A DNA stretch of 64,000 nt, taken from positions 558,001-622,000 of the forward strand of contig NZ_JAAMPJ010000003.1 of the NCBI RefSeq assembly GCF_011067745.1. The letters are read 5' to 3'. The notes under the pieces were generated by a model. That model was not told the DNA's origin, ran no database searches, and saw only the letters and a program-made list of their open reading frames with translations. The DNA is from Lentzea alba (lineage in GTDB: Bacteria > Actinomycetota > Actinomycetes > Mycobacteriales > Pseudonocardiaceae). This document shows positions 1 through 8,092 of the stretch, piece after piece. The translations under genes and the position numbers were made by a program. Each line of letters starts with the position of its first letter. Position 1 is the stretch's first letter.

Positions 1-1
1 G

Positions 2-322
2 CTGGGCCTGATCCCGAAGCTCGGCGAGATCGTCGCCGCGCTGCCCGGTCCGGTGGTCGGCGCGGCCGGGCTGGTCATGTTCGCCACGGTCGCCGCCGTG
101 GGCATGGGGATCCTGCGCCGGGTCGACTTCGAGGACACCGGGAACCTGCTGATCATCGCGGTGACGATCGGCGTCGGCCTGCTCCCGGTGGTGGCCCCGA
201 AGATCTACCAGGCGTTCCCGGCCTGGGCACAGGTGATCGGCGGCAGCGCCATCACGAGCGCGGCGCTGACCGCCTTCGTGCTCAACCTGCTGTTCAACCA
301 CACCCGTCGACGAACTTCGTAG
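2..322 (+). CDS. NCS2 nucleobase:cation symporter (xanthine/uracil permease family), C-terminal end
   Basis: The frame is open from the window edge to a stop at 322, giving the last 106 residues of an integral membrane permease. The sequence resembles the last helices of xanthine/uric acid permeases: a GLVMFATVAAVGMGIL helix, then RVDF, then NLLIIAVTIGVGLLPVV followed by PKIYQAFP, and a final hydrophobic stretch ending in a short basic tail. Such proteins import purines or pyrimidines with a cation across the cytoplasmic membrane. The N-terminal three quarters lie outside the window, so substrate cannot be judged. Its last 29 bases overlap the end of the convergent PASTA-like gene. Confidence 0.8.
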   Translation: MGLIPKLGEIVAALPGPVVGAAGLVMFATVAAVGMGILRRVDFEDTGNLLIIAVTIGVGLLPVVAPKIYQAFPAWAQVIGGSAITSAALTAFVLNLLFNHTRRRTS

Positions 323-578
323 CTTCCCGGTGCTGAGGCAGCGGACGCCGCGGCTCGCGCACACCGCTGCCATCACCGCCGCCCTCGATCCAGACGGTCA
401 CCGCGGCCCAGCGTTCGACCTGCGCGCCCGGCGCGGGACGCTGCGCCACGACGCGGCCGTTCAGGACGGGATGAGGACCGTCCGGATCAGGACTCTGCAG
501 GAGCAGGCCCGCGTCGTAGCCCGTCAGCCACGCGTCGAGCGCCTGCTTGCCGTGGAAGTTCGGTACCACCACTGCCAC
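294..578 (-). CDS. Small PASTA-domain-like protein
   Basis: A 94-residue protein starting at GTG, six bases after the tetR stop. Residues 2-65 read like one PASTA unit: VVVPNFHGK at the start, a VLNGRVVAQRPAPGA motif (the usual 'V..Q.P.pG' of PASTA) and VTVWIEGGG as the last strand. No signal peptide or membrane segment is visible, unlike PASTA kinases and penicillin-binding proteins. PASTA domains usually bind peptidoglycan fragments, but a single cytoplasmic unit may only be a protein-protein module. It is probably co-transcribed as the third gene of the GH3-tetR unit. The gene is short and overlaps the permease end, so moderate confidence. Confidence 0.55.
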   Translation of the reverse strand: MAVVVPNFHGKQALDAWLTGYDAGLLLQSPDPDGPHPVLNGRVVAQRPAPGAQVERWAAVTVWIEGGGDGSGVREPRRPLPQHREATKFVDGCG

Positions 579-584
579 ATGACT

Positions 585-1220
585 TCACCCGGCGTCGACG
601 GTACTCCAGCGAGCGCGCAAAGTGTCCGTGAACGCCTCGAATTCCGCGGCCATCGCCACGTCTTCTGGTTGCAGCAACCACTGCTGCTGCAACCCGTCGA
701 TCACCGCGATCGTCGTGCGGACCAGCGTTTCGACGGGTGCGTCCGCCGCGATCTCGCCGCTTTTCTGGCCGGTGCGCACAGCTTCGGCCAGCCACGTGCG
801 CATGCTCGCGTAGTGCTGCTGCACCCACGCGTGCGCCGGATGCGACGGTTCCGTGCCCTCAGCCGCCAGCCGCACGAACAACCCGACGAGGTGCGGCCGC
901 GTCGAGTTGCGCGCCACGAGCGCGGTCAGCGAGTCGAATGCCGCCCAGCCCAGCGGTGGCGTGGTGGTGCCGGTCAGGAAGTCGCCGTCCTCCCGGTCGC
1001 GTTCCTCGAGCACGGCCGCGAGCAACGCCGCCTTGCTCGGGAAGTGGTGCAGCAGACCGGATTGCGAGAGGCCTGTCCTGGCCGCGACGGCGGCGACGGA
1101 GGTGCCCTTGAAGCCTGCCGTCGCGAACAGTTCGGTCGCGACGGCCACGGCCTTCGCCCTGGACTCCTCACCCGAGAGGTCCACCCGCGACTTGGCCCGG
1201 TACCTGGGCGGGAACGACAC
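585..1220 (-). CDS. TetR-family transcriptional regulator
   Basis: A 211-residue protein starting with GTG eight bases after the GH3 stop, with a GAGG-like ribosome site inside the gap. The N-terminal domain has the TetR helix-turn-helix (about residues 23-70: AVATELFATAGFKGTSVAAVA, then TGLSQSGLLHHFPSKAALLAAV), followed by an all-helical ligand/dimer domain. It is co-transcribed with the GH3 glucosidase. A perfect inverted repeat of TetR-operator style sits just before the GH3 start, so autorepression and repression of the glucosidase, relieved by an unknown ligand, is the simplest reading. Ligand unknown. Confidence 0.85.
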   Translation of the reverse strand: MSFPPRYRAKSRVDLSGEESRAKAVAVATELFATAGFKGTSVAAVAARTGLSQSGLLHHFPSKAALLAAVLEERDREDGDFLTGTTTPPLGWAAFDSLTALVARNSTRPHLVGLFVRLAAEGTEPSHPAHAWVQQHYASMRTWLAEAVRTGQKSGEIAADAPVETLVRTTIAVIDGLQQQWLLQPEDVAMAAEFEAFTDTLRARWSTVDAG

Positions 1221-1228
1221 CGCTCACC

Positions 1229-3556
1229 TCACTCCTGGTCGGCCCGCAGGGTAACCCGGACGTCGCCGAGCCCGCGGGCGATCAGCACTTCGCCGCCGCG
1301 CAACGGCTGCCAGCCGTCCGCCCACACCCGCCGCGCCCGTGCGTCACACCGCACCTCTACCTGCGCGGTTTCACCTGAGCCGACATCCGCGACCGCCCAG
1401 CCGATCAGCCGCACCGGTTCGTCTTCCGGCCGCAGGTAGACCTGCACGACCTCGCGTCCTGGCCGGGAGCCGGTGTTGGTGAGCCGCACGGACACGGTGT
1501 CGTCCACAATGGACGCTTCGCCGTACTCCCAGGTGGTGTAGCCGAGACCGTGGCCGAACCAGAACAACGGGTCGGAGGCGCCGCGGTAGCCGATCGCGGT
1601 GCCTTCGGTGTACGGCAGCACTCCGTCGACCGGCACGGGCGTCAACGCGTCGGAGTCGGTGCGCGGGAACGTGGTGACCAGCCGCCCCGCCGGTTCGACG
1701 TGGCCGAGCAACGCGGCCGCCACGGCGTCACCGGCTTCCTGGCCCGGCAAACCCGCCCACAGCACGGCATCGACCTGCGCGAGCCAGGGCATCAGGATCG
1801 GCGTCGCGGCGTTCACCACGACAACTGTGCGCCGGGCGGCCCCGGCCACCGCGGCGACCAGCGCGTCCTGTTCGCCCGGCAGCGCCAGCGTCGTCTTGTC
1901 GAAGCCCTCGGTCTCCTGCTCCTCGGTCAGGCCGACGACCACGACCGCGACGTCCGCCTCACGAGCGGCCCGGACGGCGGCGCCGATCGCGTCGGCGGGC
2001 GGCCGGGGGACCGGCTGGGTGATCAGGCCGACCAGCGCCGCCGCCTCGCGCACGCGGGCCGTGATGCGGTCGCCGGGGTGCAGGAGCACCTCGGTCGTCC
2101 AGAACGGTGGCTTCAGCAGCGCTTCCTCCACGATGCCGTCCGCCCAGGCCAGGCGCACGGCGTGCGACTCGTCGGCGACCTCCAGCGTCCAGTCGCCGAA
2201 CCCGCGCACACCGACCTGCAGGAGTGTCGGTTCGGTCAGCACGACCTCGCCGGACACCTCGATCGACGTGGCGCCTTGCGCCCACCCGCCGTAGGCCGCG
2301 AGTTCGGCGATCTCCATCCCGCGTGACGCCAGCACCTCGCCGGACGCGTCGAACGTGGTGGCACGGATGTCCCGCAACACCCCGGTGCCGGGAGAGGCGT
2401 GCCGGAACCGGACCTCTACACCGTCCACAACGGACACCCGGTCGCCGAGCAGCGAGGTCAGGCCGTCGGCGATGGAGATGACGTGCGGCGGCCGCACGCC
2501 GGCCGAGCCACCGCCCTGGGCGACGGTCTCGATCGCGTGCCGGCCGATCAGCGCGACCCGTGGTGCGTCCAACGGCAGCACGCCGTTGTTGGTCAGCACG
2601 GTCATGCCACCGGCGGCGAACCTGCGCAGCTGCTCACGCCTGATGACGCTGTCCGGTGCGGGGAGGTCTTCCGGCCACGAGCGTTGCTCGCCGAACGCGC
2701 CGGTGCGTTCGGCGAGGAGCAGCAGGCGGCGCAGGTGGTCGTCGATCACCGACTCGGAGACCTCGCCCGCCTCGACCGCCGCGACCAGCTTGTCCTCCCA
2801 CGGCCCGCCCGGGCCGGGCATCACCAGGTCGAGGCCGCCATTGGCGCTCTCGGCCGTGCTCTGGGTGGCGAACCAGTCGGACATGACCAGGCCGTCGAAC
2901 CCCCACTCGCCCTTGAGCACGCCCTCGACCAGTTCGGTGTGCTCGGTCGCGGCGACGCCGTTGACCTTGTTGTAGGCCGCCATGATCGCCCACGGCGCGG
3001 CGTCCTGGACGACGATCTCGAACGGCAGGAGGTAGACCTCGCGCAGCGTCTTCTCGTCCAGCTCCGAGCTCGCCGTGCGGCGCTCGGTCTCGGACTCGTT
3101 GGCCACGTAGTGCTTCGGCGTCGCCGCGATGCCCTTGCCCTGCAGGCCGCGCACGTACGCGGCGGCGAGTGCGCCGGTCAGCAGCGGGTCCTCGCTGTAG
3201 GCCTCGAACAGGCGGCCACCGAGCGGGGTGCGGTGCAGGTTGATCGTCGGGCCGAGCACGACGTGCACCTGTTGCGCGGCCGCCTCGTCCGCGAGCACCT
3301 CGCCGACCTCGTGGGCCAATGCGACGTCCCAGTGCTGGGCGAGCAGCGTGGCGTTCGGCAGCACGCAGGCGATCGTGCCGCCCCTGAGTTCGGCGCCGCG
3401 CACGCCGGTGGGTCCGTCGGACAGTTTCAGCGACGCCAGCCCGATCTCCGGCTCGGCCCACAGCGCGAACAGCGCGGAACCGGTGAGCAGCCGCACTTTC
3501 CTCGGCAGGTCGAGGCTGGTCGCCAAATCGATGGTGGCCGCCTTCTCGATGTCCAT
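1229..3556 (-). CDS. Glycoside hydrolase family 3 beta-glucosidase-like enzyme
   Basis: A 775-residue cytoplasmic GH3 enzyme with no signal peptide. The start at 3556 (MDIEKAATID) is preferred over an upstream GTG because the operator occupies the extra sequence. The N-terminal TIM barrel has KLSDGPTGVR, the conserved KHYVANESETERR segment and the nucleophile motif GFDGLVMSDW (Asp227). The alpha/beta sandwich domain and the C-terminal fibronectin-III-like domain (SVRLTNTGSRPGREVVQVY) are both present, with a jelly-roll insert between. It should release terminal beta-linked glucose or a related sugar from imported oligosaccharides or glycosides. It is the first gene of an operon with tetR and the PASTA-like gene. 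Confidence 0.9.
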   Translation of the reverse strand: MDIEKAATIDLATSLDLPRKVRLLTGSALFALWAEPEIGLASLKLSDGPTGVRGAELRGGTIACVLPNATLLAQHWDVALAHEVGEVLADEAAAQQVHVVLGPTINLHRTPLGGRLFEAYSEDPLLTGALAAAYVRGLQGKGIAATPKHYVANESETERRTASSELDEKTLREVYLLPFEIVVQDAAPWAIMAAYNKVNGVAATEHTELVEGVLKGEWGFDGLVMSDWFATQSTAESANGGLDLVMPGPGGPWEDKLVAAVEAGEVSESVIDDHLRRLLLLAERTGAFGEQRSWPEDLPAPDSVIRREQLRRFAAGGMTVLTNNGVLPLDAPRVALIGRHAIETVAQGGGSAGVRPPHVISIADGLTSLLGDRVSVVDGVEVRFRHASPGTGVLRDIRATTFDASGEVLASRGMEIAELAAYGGWAQGATSIEVSGEVVLTEPTLLQVGVRGFGDWTLEVADESHAVRLAWADGIVEEALLKPPFWTTEVLLHPGDRITARVREAAALVGLITQPVPRPPADAIGAAVRAAREADVAVVVVGLTEEQETEGFDKTTLALPGEQDALVAAVAGAARRTVVVVNAATPILMPWLAQVDAVLWAGLPGQEAGDAVAAALLGHVEPAGRLVTTFPRTDSDALTPVPVDGVLPYTEGTAIGYRGASDPLFWFGHGLGYTTWEYGEASIVDDTVSVRLTNTGSRPGREVVQVYLRPEDEPVRLIGWAVADVGSGETAQVEVRCDARARRVWADGWQPLRGGEVLIARGLGDVRVTLRADQE

Positions 3557-3577
3557 GCGCTGAGCACACCAGAAGTC

Positions 3578-3597
3578 CCGACCGAGTGGTCGGTCGG
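3578..3597. promoter_or_regulatory. Putative TetR operator before the GH3 operon
   Basis: The sequence CCGACCGAGTGGTCGGTCGG is a perfect inverted repeat of 8-base arms around GTGG. It lies 22 bases upstream of the GH3 start codon and between two divergent genes. CGGTCGG-type arms are typical of actinobacterial TetR operators, and a tetR gene is the second gene of this operon. The pairing of regulator and site is inferred. Confidence 0.65.
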
Positions 3598-3701
3598 TAT
3601 ATCGGCCCGTGACCATTTGGTTATCGTTCGGTTACCTATGGAAATGTGTCACGGCGCGGCACACCGGCGGCACGCCTCTTCTTGTGTCCAAGGGGAGGGG
3701 A

Positions 3702-4409
3702 ATGGTGATGACGATCGAGGTGCGGTTGCTCGGACCGCTGGAGGTTCGCGGCCCGGCGGGTCCCGTGCACTTCAGCGGGGCGCGGCGGCGTGCGGTGTTC
3801 GCGATGCTGGCGTTGAGAACCGGCCGGATGGTGTCCAGATCGGCGCTCGTCGACGGCCTGTGGGGCGAGGACGTGCCGCCGACGGGGACGAAGACGCTGC
3901 AGGGGCACGTCGCGAAGGTCCGCAGGTCGCTGGAGCTGGCCGGCGCGGACGGCGTGGTGCTGACCCGCGAACCCGGCTACCTGCTCGACGTCACGCAGGT
4001 CGTCGTGGACGTCGAGGTCTTCGACGAACACCTGCGCTGTGGCCGGTACGCGGAGGCGTTGCGGCTGTACCGCGGTGATCCGCTGGCGGACTGCCCGGTC
4101 GAGGGCTGGGCGGGCGCGGAGATCGCGCGGCTGCGGGAGGCGGTGGCGTTCGCGGAGGAGAACCACGCGGCGGCACTGTGCCTGGCCGGCCGGCACGCCG
4201 AGGCGATCGGGCAGCTGGAACGGCTGGTCGCGCTGTACCCGTTGCGGGAGTCGCTGTGGGACCTGCTGATGGAGGCCCAGCACCGGGCGGGACGGGCGGG
4301 TGACGCGCTGCGGACGTACCGGCGGGTGCGGGCGCTGCTGGTGGAGGAGTTCGGCATGGAACCCGGCGATGCGTTGCGCCGCAGGGAAGCCGCGGTGCTG
4401 GCCGGGTGA
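3702..4409 (+). CDS. Short SARP-type regulator (winged helix + BTAD)
   Basis: A 235-residue regulator. The start at 3702 follows an AGGGGAGGGG ribosome site; ATG 3708 is an alternative. Residues 1-95 form the OmpR-like winged helix of SARPs (TIEVRLLGPLEV, then ALVDGLWGEDVPPTGTKTLQGHVAKVRRSL). Residues 95-230 form the BTAD helical repeat domain (ALRLYRGDPLADC, GRHAEAIGQLERLVALYPLRESLWDLLM, ALRTYRRVRALLVEEFGMEPG). There is no NB-ARC ATPase or TPR part, so it is of the small DnrI/RedD type that activates secondary-metabolite promoters at tandem repeats. No obvious target cluster is adjacent; the siderophore genes are 9 kb away and carry iron boxes instead. Confidence 0.88.
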   Translation: MVMTIEVRLLGPLEVRGPAGPVHFSGARRRAVFAMLALRTGRMVSRSALVDGLWGEDVPPTGTKTLQGHVAKVRRSLELAGADGVVLTREPGYLLDVTQVVVDVEVFDEHLRCGRYAEALRLYRGDPLADCPVEGWAGAEIARLREAVAFAEENHAAALCLAGRHAEAIGQLERLVALYPLRESLWDLLMEAQHRAGRAGDALRTYRRVRALLVEEFGMEPGDALRRREAAVLAG

Positions 4410-4416
4410 ACGCCAG

Positions 4417-4457
4417 CGGCACCGAGGCTCGTGTCGGGGGTGCGAGTCTCGGTGCCG
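4417..4457. terminator. Stem-loop after the SARP gene
   Basis: CGGCACCGAG (4417-4426) pairs perfectly with CTCGGTGCCG (4448-4457) just after the SARP stop. It is one of two consecutive hairpins between convergent genes. Confidence 0.6.
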
Positions 4458-4468
4458 GTCTTGGGGAG

Positions 4469-4507
4469 GCGCGGCGGCCCGTACTGGGGGTGACGGGCCG
4501 CCGCGCC
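4469..4507. terminator. Strong bidirectional terminator hairpin
   Basis: A perfect 15-bp GC stem, GGCGCGGCGGCCCGT (4469-4483) with ACGGGCCGCCGCGCC (4493-4507), around a 9-base loop. It lies between the SARP stop and the stop of the convergent secreted-protein gene and can serve both strands. Confidence 0.75.
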
Positions 4508-4582
4508 GGGTCAATGCTTCCCCCTCGGAGGCATCGACCGGGATGGATCAGCGCTCACCCTGGGGGAGTGAGCCCTGAACCG

Positions 4583-5065
4583 TTAGAACGGGCTGTGCAG
4601 TTCGTTCGACTTGAACGTCCGCGTCGAGGTGCGCTGGTCGAACAGGCGCACGCGGGCGTAGAGCTCGTCGCCGCCGTCCGGGTCCTCGTCGAGGGCGTTG
4701 TACGGCACGTTGATGTCGAACTCGGCGCTCAGGCCGTTCGCACCCGCGCGGACCCAGGTCAGCGGAATCCGGAACTCCGCGTTGTCGAACCAGTCGGCGC
4801 CCATCGCCCACGAGTCGAACGGGTCACCGTTCTGGTCGATGATCGCCTGCGCGTCCTGCTGCGACATCTTGACGTCGATGCCGACGTGCACGGCGTACTG
4901 GTCGGTGCCGATCTTGTTGATCGAGAAGCAGATGACGTGCTTGCTCCCGGTCGAGCACGTCGACTTCGCCTCGGCCGCGCCCGTCGTCACCGTCATGATG
5001 CCGAGCGCCGCGAGACCCAACATGCCGAAGCGCGTGACGCGCCGCAGCACTCCCTGCCTGTCCAT
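4583..5065 (-). CDS. Small secreted protein of unknown function
   Basis: A 160-residue protein. The start at 5065 (MDRQGVLRR) follows an AAGGGGA ribosome site; an upstream extension has no export signal. It begins with a basic n-region, a hydrophobic stretch (GMLGLAALGIMTVTTG) and an AEA cleavage site, so the mature product is extracellular. The mature part opens with two Cys about nine residues apart (STCSTGSKHVIC), which may form a disulfide. It is rich in Asp and aromatic residues (DPFDSWAMGADWFDNAEFRIPL, DEDPDGGDELYARVRLF) and looks like a beta-sheet domain. I do not recognise a family. It ends convergently with the SARP gene. Confidence 0.7.
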   Translation of the reverse strand: MDRQGVLRRVTRFGMLGLAALGIMTVTTGAAEAKSTCSTGSKHVICFSINKIGTDQYAVHVGIDVKMSQQDAQAIIDQNGDPFDSWAMGADWFDNAEFRIPLTWVRAGANGLSAEFDINVPYNALDEDPDGGDELYARVRLFDQRTSTRTFKSNELHSPF

Positions 5066-5163
5066 TCGTTCCCCTTGTGCGTGCCGGACGCCCCCTCGGC
5101 GCCCCCGTGCCCAAGACTCTGCCGACCCGCGGTGGCGCCTCGGCTGCCGTCGGGTGGTCAAGA

Positions 5164-7365
5164 TCACGGCCGGTACGAACAGCGGTAGCCGGTGATGACG
5201 GCTGTACTGAGGGCGTCCGCTGTGGACTGCTCGGTCGCGGCGATCGTGGTGATGGCCCGGCGGATCGCTTTGCGCACCGCGGTTCTGGCGCGTTCGGCGG
5301 GGCCCGCGAAGTTCCGGCCGCGGCCGCCGAAGCCGGTCTCGCGGGCCAGGTGGCGCAGCAACGCCTCCAGTTCGGCTTCGAGTCGCGGTGACGGGTCGTC
5401 GTCGATGCGCGCGCGGAGAGCGCGGATGCGAGCCAGGTACGCGGCGCGGGCCTCGGGGTCCAGCACGGACTGGTTGCCGGTGTCCTCACCGCCGACGAGT
5501 TCCAGCGCGGCGACCTCGACACCGGGCTGAGCCACCAGCCGCGCGAGGTAACGCATGCCCACCAGGTCCTCGACGCGGATCTCCCTGCCCTGGTGGGACA
5601 CGATCCACCACGGGCTCTCACGGCGGATGGAGATCCGTCCGGCCAGTCCGTCGCGGTCTCGGGCCCACATCGCGGCGCGTGCCGTCATGCCGATCGCGTT
5701 CGCGTCGGTGATGGCGACGTCGAACAACTCCCTGCCCCGTTCGCCACCCAGCGTCTGCGCGAGGATCGCGCGGGCGTAGGCGGTCATCGGTAAGTTGGCG
5801 AGCCGGATGTTCGTGGTGACCGCGCGTTCCAGATGCCGCGCGGCGAGGGAGTGTTCGCCGAACGTCGTGGCGGCGATGCCCAGCAGCAGTTCGGTCGACC
5901 CGAAGCAGACGATGGCGGTGGCCGGCACGACCGGCATGTCCGCGAACGGTTCGAGCAACCGGTAGGCCTCGCGGGCGATCTCCTCGTCACCGAGTCCCGC
6001 GGCCACGTGCACGACGCAGAACATGCACGTGATCCAGGTGCTGGACAACGGAACCGCGCTCAGTCCGTTGATCGTCATCCGGTGCAACGCCGACCGCGCC
6101 CGGTCGTGCTGCCCCGCCTCCAGCGCCAGCAACGCGAGCGCTGCCTCGAAGCTGAACTCCAGGTCCGGCAACGTGGGGGAGTGCGTGACCTGCTCGGCCA
6201 GGTCGACCAGCTCACCGCCGCGGCCCTGCAGCCACCGGATGGCGAAGAGGTGCGTGCTGTGGAACGTCTCCGCGTCCACGTCACCCACCTCCAGCCCGAT
6301 CTGCAGGCAGGCCAACGACTTCTGCTCCGCCTCCGCGAACCGGCCGGCGCGGATCGTGCGCATGACGTCCATCGCGGCGTGGAAGAACAGCAGCCCCGGA
6401 TAGTCGCTCGCCCGTCTGGCCAGCTCGACCTGCGACCGTTCGGCGTGCGGGTCCCCCAGGCAGAACAGGTCCATCGTGCGCCGGCACAACCCGCTGAGCG
6501 CCAGCAGGTCCAGCCCCGACGCCGACGCGACGGTGATCAGCTCGTCGGCCAGGCTCAGCCGCACTGAGTTGTGCTCCGGAGACCACAACGCGTGATGTGC
6601 CAACGACAAGGCCTCGGCCAAGGTCAATTGGTCACCGGTTTTTCTGGCCTGCTCCAACGCCTCCAGCACGGACTCGGTCTCGCGCCGGTCGTACGCGTGC
6701 TCGGCCGCGAGCCGCACGGTCAACCGGGTGCGCAGCGGCTCGGCCGGTTGCCGGGCCAGGGCTTCGCGCAACCGGGCGATCGCCAGCGCGCGGTCGGCCC
6801 GGCCGCGGAACTTGTTGACCCACATGCCCGGCAACCCGAGTGCCGCCTCGGGATAGCCTTCCCGCGCCGCCTGGTCGAGCAGCTCGCGCGCCTCGGTGAT
6901 CCGGCCCTTCGCGAGCACCGCGTGCGCCCGCTCGACCAGCCGGACCGTGTCGTCGAGCGCCGTGGTGCCGGTCGAGGTGACGACGATGACCACCGGCAGC
7001 TGATGCACGCCCCCGGCCACGACCTGGGTGAGCTGGAACGCCTCCTCGCCCGCCACGTCGATGTCGTCGATCATGACCAACGCCGGCGCCGCCGACAGCA
7101 CGTCGAGAACCTTCTGGGCGCAGACCTCGGGATCGGCGTCGAGCGCCGACGCGTCACCGCCCAGCCCGGCGAGAATCGCGTGCCACGGCCAGAACGCGGG
7201 CGCGTCCGCGCGGCAACCGACCCAGGTGACCGCGAACCCGTGTGTTCGCGCCAGTTCCGCCGCCTGGATCAGGTACTGCGTCCGTTCGGCTCCCGCGGGT
7301 CTGTTCACCGCGAAGAGCTGACCGGTTCCCCGTCTAGCCCGTTCGAACGCCGATTCCGGCAGCAC
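5164..7365 (-). CDS. Large ATPase-like (LuxR/AfsR-type) protein with degenerate P-loop and no HTH
   Basis: A 733-residue protein starting at GTG 7365 behind AAGGTGAAGC. The first 170 residues resemble the ATPase part of large LuxR (LAL) regulators. The Walker A region reads FAVNRPAGAERTQYL without GK[ST], whereas a Walker B-like ALVMIDDID remains. The middle (about 170-560) is all-helical and TPR-like. The last 170 residues match the tail seen on many actinobacterial ATPase or adenylate-cyclase-like regulators (RVEDLVGMRYLARLVAQPG, a coiled-coil-like RARIDDDPSPRLEAELEALL, GFGGRGR, RAIRRAITTI and a terminal CSYRP). No DNA-binding domain is visible. It is probably a signalling scaffold; the role is unknown. 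Confidence 0.6.
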   Translation of the reverse strand: MLPESAFERARRGTGQLFAVNRPAGAERTQYLIQAAELARTHGFAVTWVGCRADAPAFWPWHAILAGLGGDASALDADPEVCAQKVLDVLSAAPALVMIDDIDVAGEEAFQLTQVVAGGVHQLPVVIVVTSTGTTALDDTVRLVERAHAVLAKGRITEARELLDQAAREGYPEAALGLPGMWVNKFRGRADRALAIARLREALARQPAEPLRTRLTVRLAAEHAYDRRETESVLEALEQARKTGDQLTLAEALSLAHHALWSPEHNSVRLSLADELITVASASGLDLLALSGLCRRTMDLFCLGDPHAERSQVELARRASDYPGLLFFHAAMDVMRTIRAGRFAEAEQKSLACLQIGLEVGDVDAETFHSTHLFAIRWLQGRGGELVDLAEQVTHSPTLPDLEFSFEAALALLALEAGQHDRARSALHRMTINGLSAVPLSSTWITCMFCVVHVAAGLGDEEIAREAYRLLEPFADMPVVPATAIVCFGSTELLLGIAATTFGEHSLAARHLERAVTTNIRLANLPMTAYARAILAQTLGGERGRELFDVAITDANAIGMTARAAMWARDRDGLAGRISIRRESPWWIVSHQGREIRVEDLVGMRYLARLVAQPGVEVAALELVGGEDTGNQSVLDPEARAAYLARIRALRARIDDDPSPRLEAELEALLRHLARETGFGGRGRNFAGPAERARTAVRKAIRRAITTIAATEQSTADALSTAVITGYRCSYRP

Positions 7366-7513
7366 CGCTTCACCTTCGAATGCACTTCCTCAGCCAGGAC
7401 CCGGGAGAACCTAGCGGAGATCCGAGACCGCCACGTACGCGGTCGACACGCATTTAAGGACGAAGATTCCAGCACGCGGATACACGCAGTGGACCGAGCC
7501 GGGACTCCGAGGG

Positions 7514-8092
7514 CTAGTCGCGATCTTCGAGGTAGCGGGTGTGGTCCGCCTGCCGCTGCACGTCGGCCGCGTGGAACCGTTCCGCCACCCGCACGGCGTC
7601 GGCGTGCAGCAAGTCCAGCTGCCGCACCAGTTCCGCGCCCGAACCGCGCGCGGCGGCGTACCACCACGGCAGGTTCAGGTAGGTCTGGACGGACAGCGGC
7701 AGGTCGGTGCCGACGAGCCGGGTGACGGCGTGCAGGGCGTCCGGGTCGGCGCGCAGCTCGCGCGGGCGGTCCAGCATGCCGCGCAGGACCTCGGCGATCT
7801 CCGCGAGCTTCGGCGGGACCTCGGTGGGCACGTTGAGGCCGCGGACCCGCAGGACGAGCGCGTCCAGTTCGGTGCGGAGCAGGCTGGCTTCCTCCTCCGG
7901 GGCGGTCACCAGGATGATCCGCTCGGGCGACGCGGCGAGGGCGCCCACGCCGTAGAGGCCGACCACCACCAGCAGCCAGTAGGAACCGGCGAACCCGGCG
8001 AAGTGCAGCAGCAGGCCGATCAGCCCGCCGGTGCAGCCCGCCAGGTTCTTCCAGGACGCCAGGTAGCGCAGCACCGGGTTACTGGTAGCCAC
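7514..8092 (-). CDS. Small two-helix membrane protein of the TelA operon (XpaC-like, tentative)
   Basis: A 192-residue protein starting at GTG 8092, whose start overlaps the VWA gene end by 14 bases. Residues about 10-55 form a membrane hairpin (NLAGCTGGLIGLLLHFAGFAG, SYWLLVVVGLYGVGALAA). The remaining 135 residues are charged and helical, with spaced leucines, and probably cytoplasmic. In other bacteria TelA genes are paired with XpaC-type membrane proteins of this layout, which is the reason for the tentative name; I see no diagnostic residues. It is the last gene of the four-gene operon. Confidence 0.6.
   Translation of the reverse strand: MATSNPVLRYLASWKNLAGCTGGLIGLLLHFAGFAGSYWLLVVVGLYGVGALAASPERIILVTAPEEEASLLRTELDALVLRVRGLNVPTEVPPKLAEIAEVLRGMLDRPRELRADPDALHAVTRLVGTDLPLSVQTYLNLPWWYAAARGSGAELVRQLDLLHADAVRVAERFHAADVQRQADHTRYLEDRD

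Noticed and set aside
2311..2334. Whole window considered for CRISPR arrays, tRNAs, integrases and phage genes
   Set aside because: No regularly spaced direct repeats, no cloverleaf-like sequence with conserved T-loop that I could see, and no recombinase-like protein were found on either strand.
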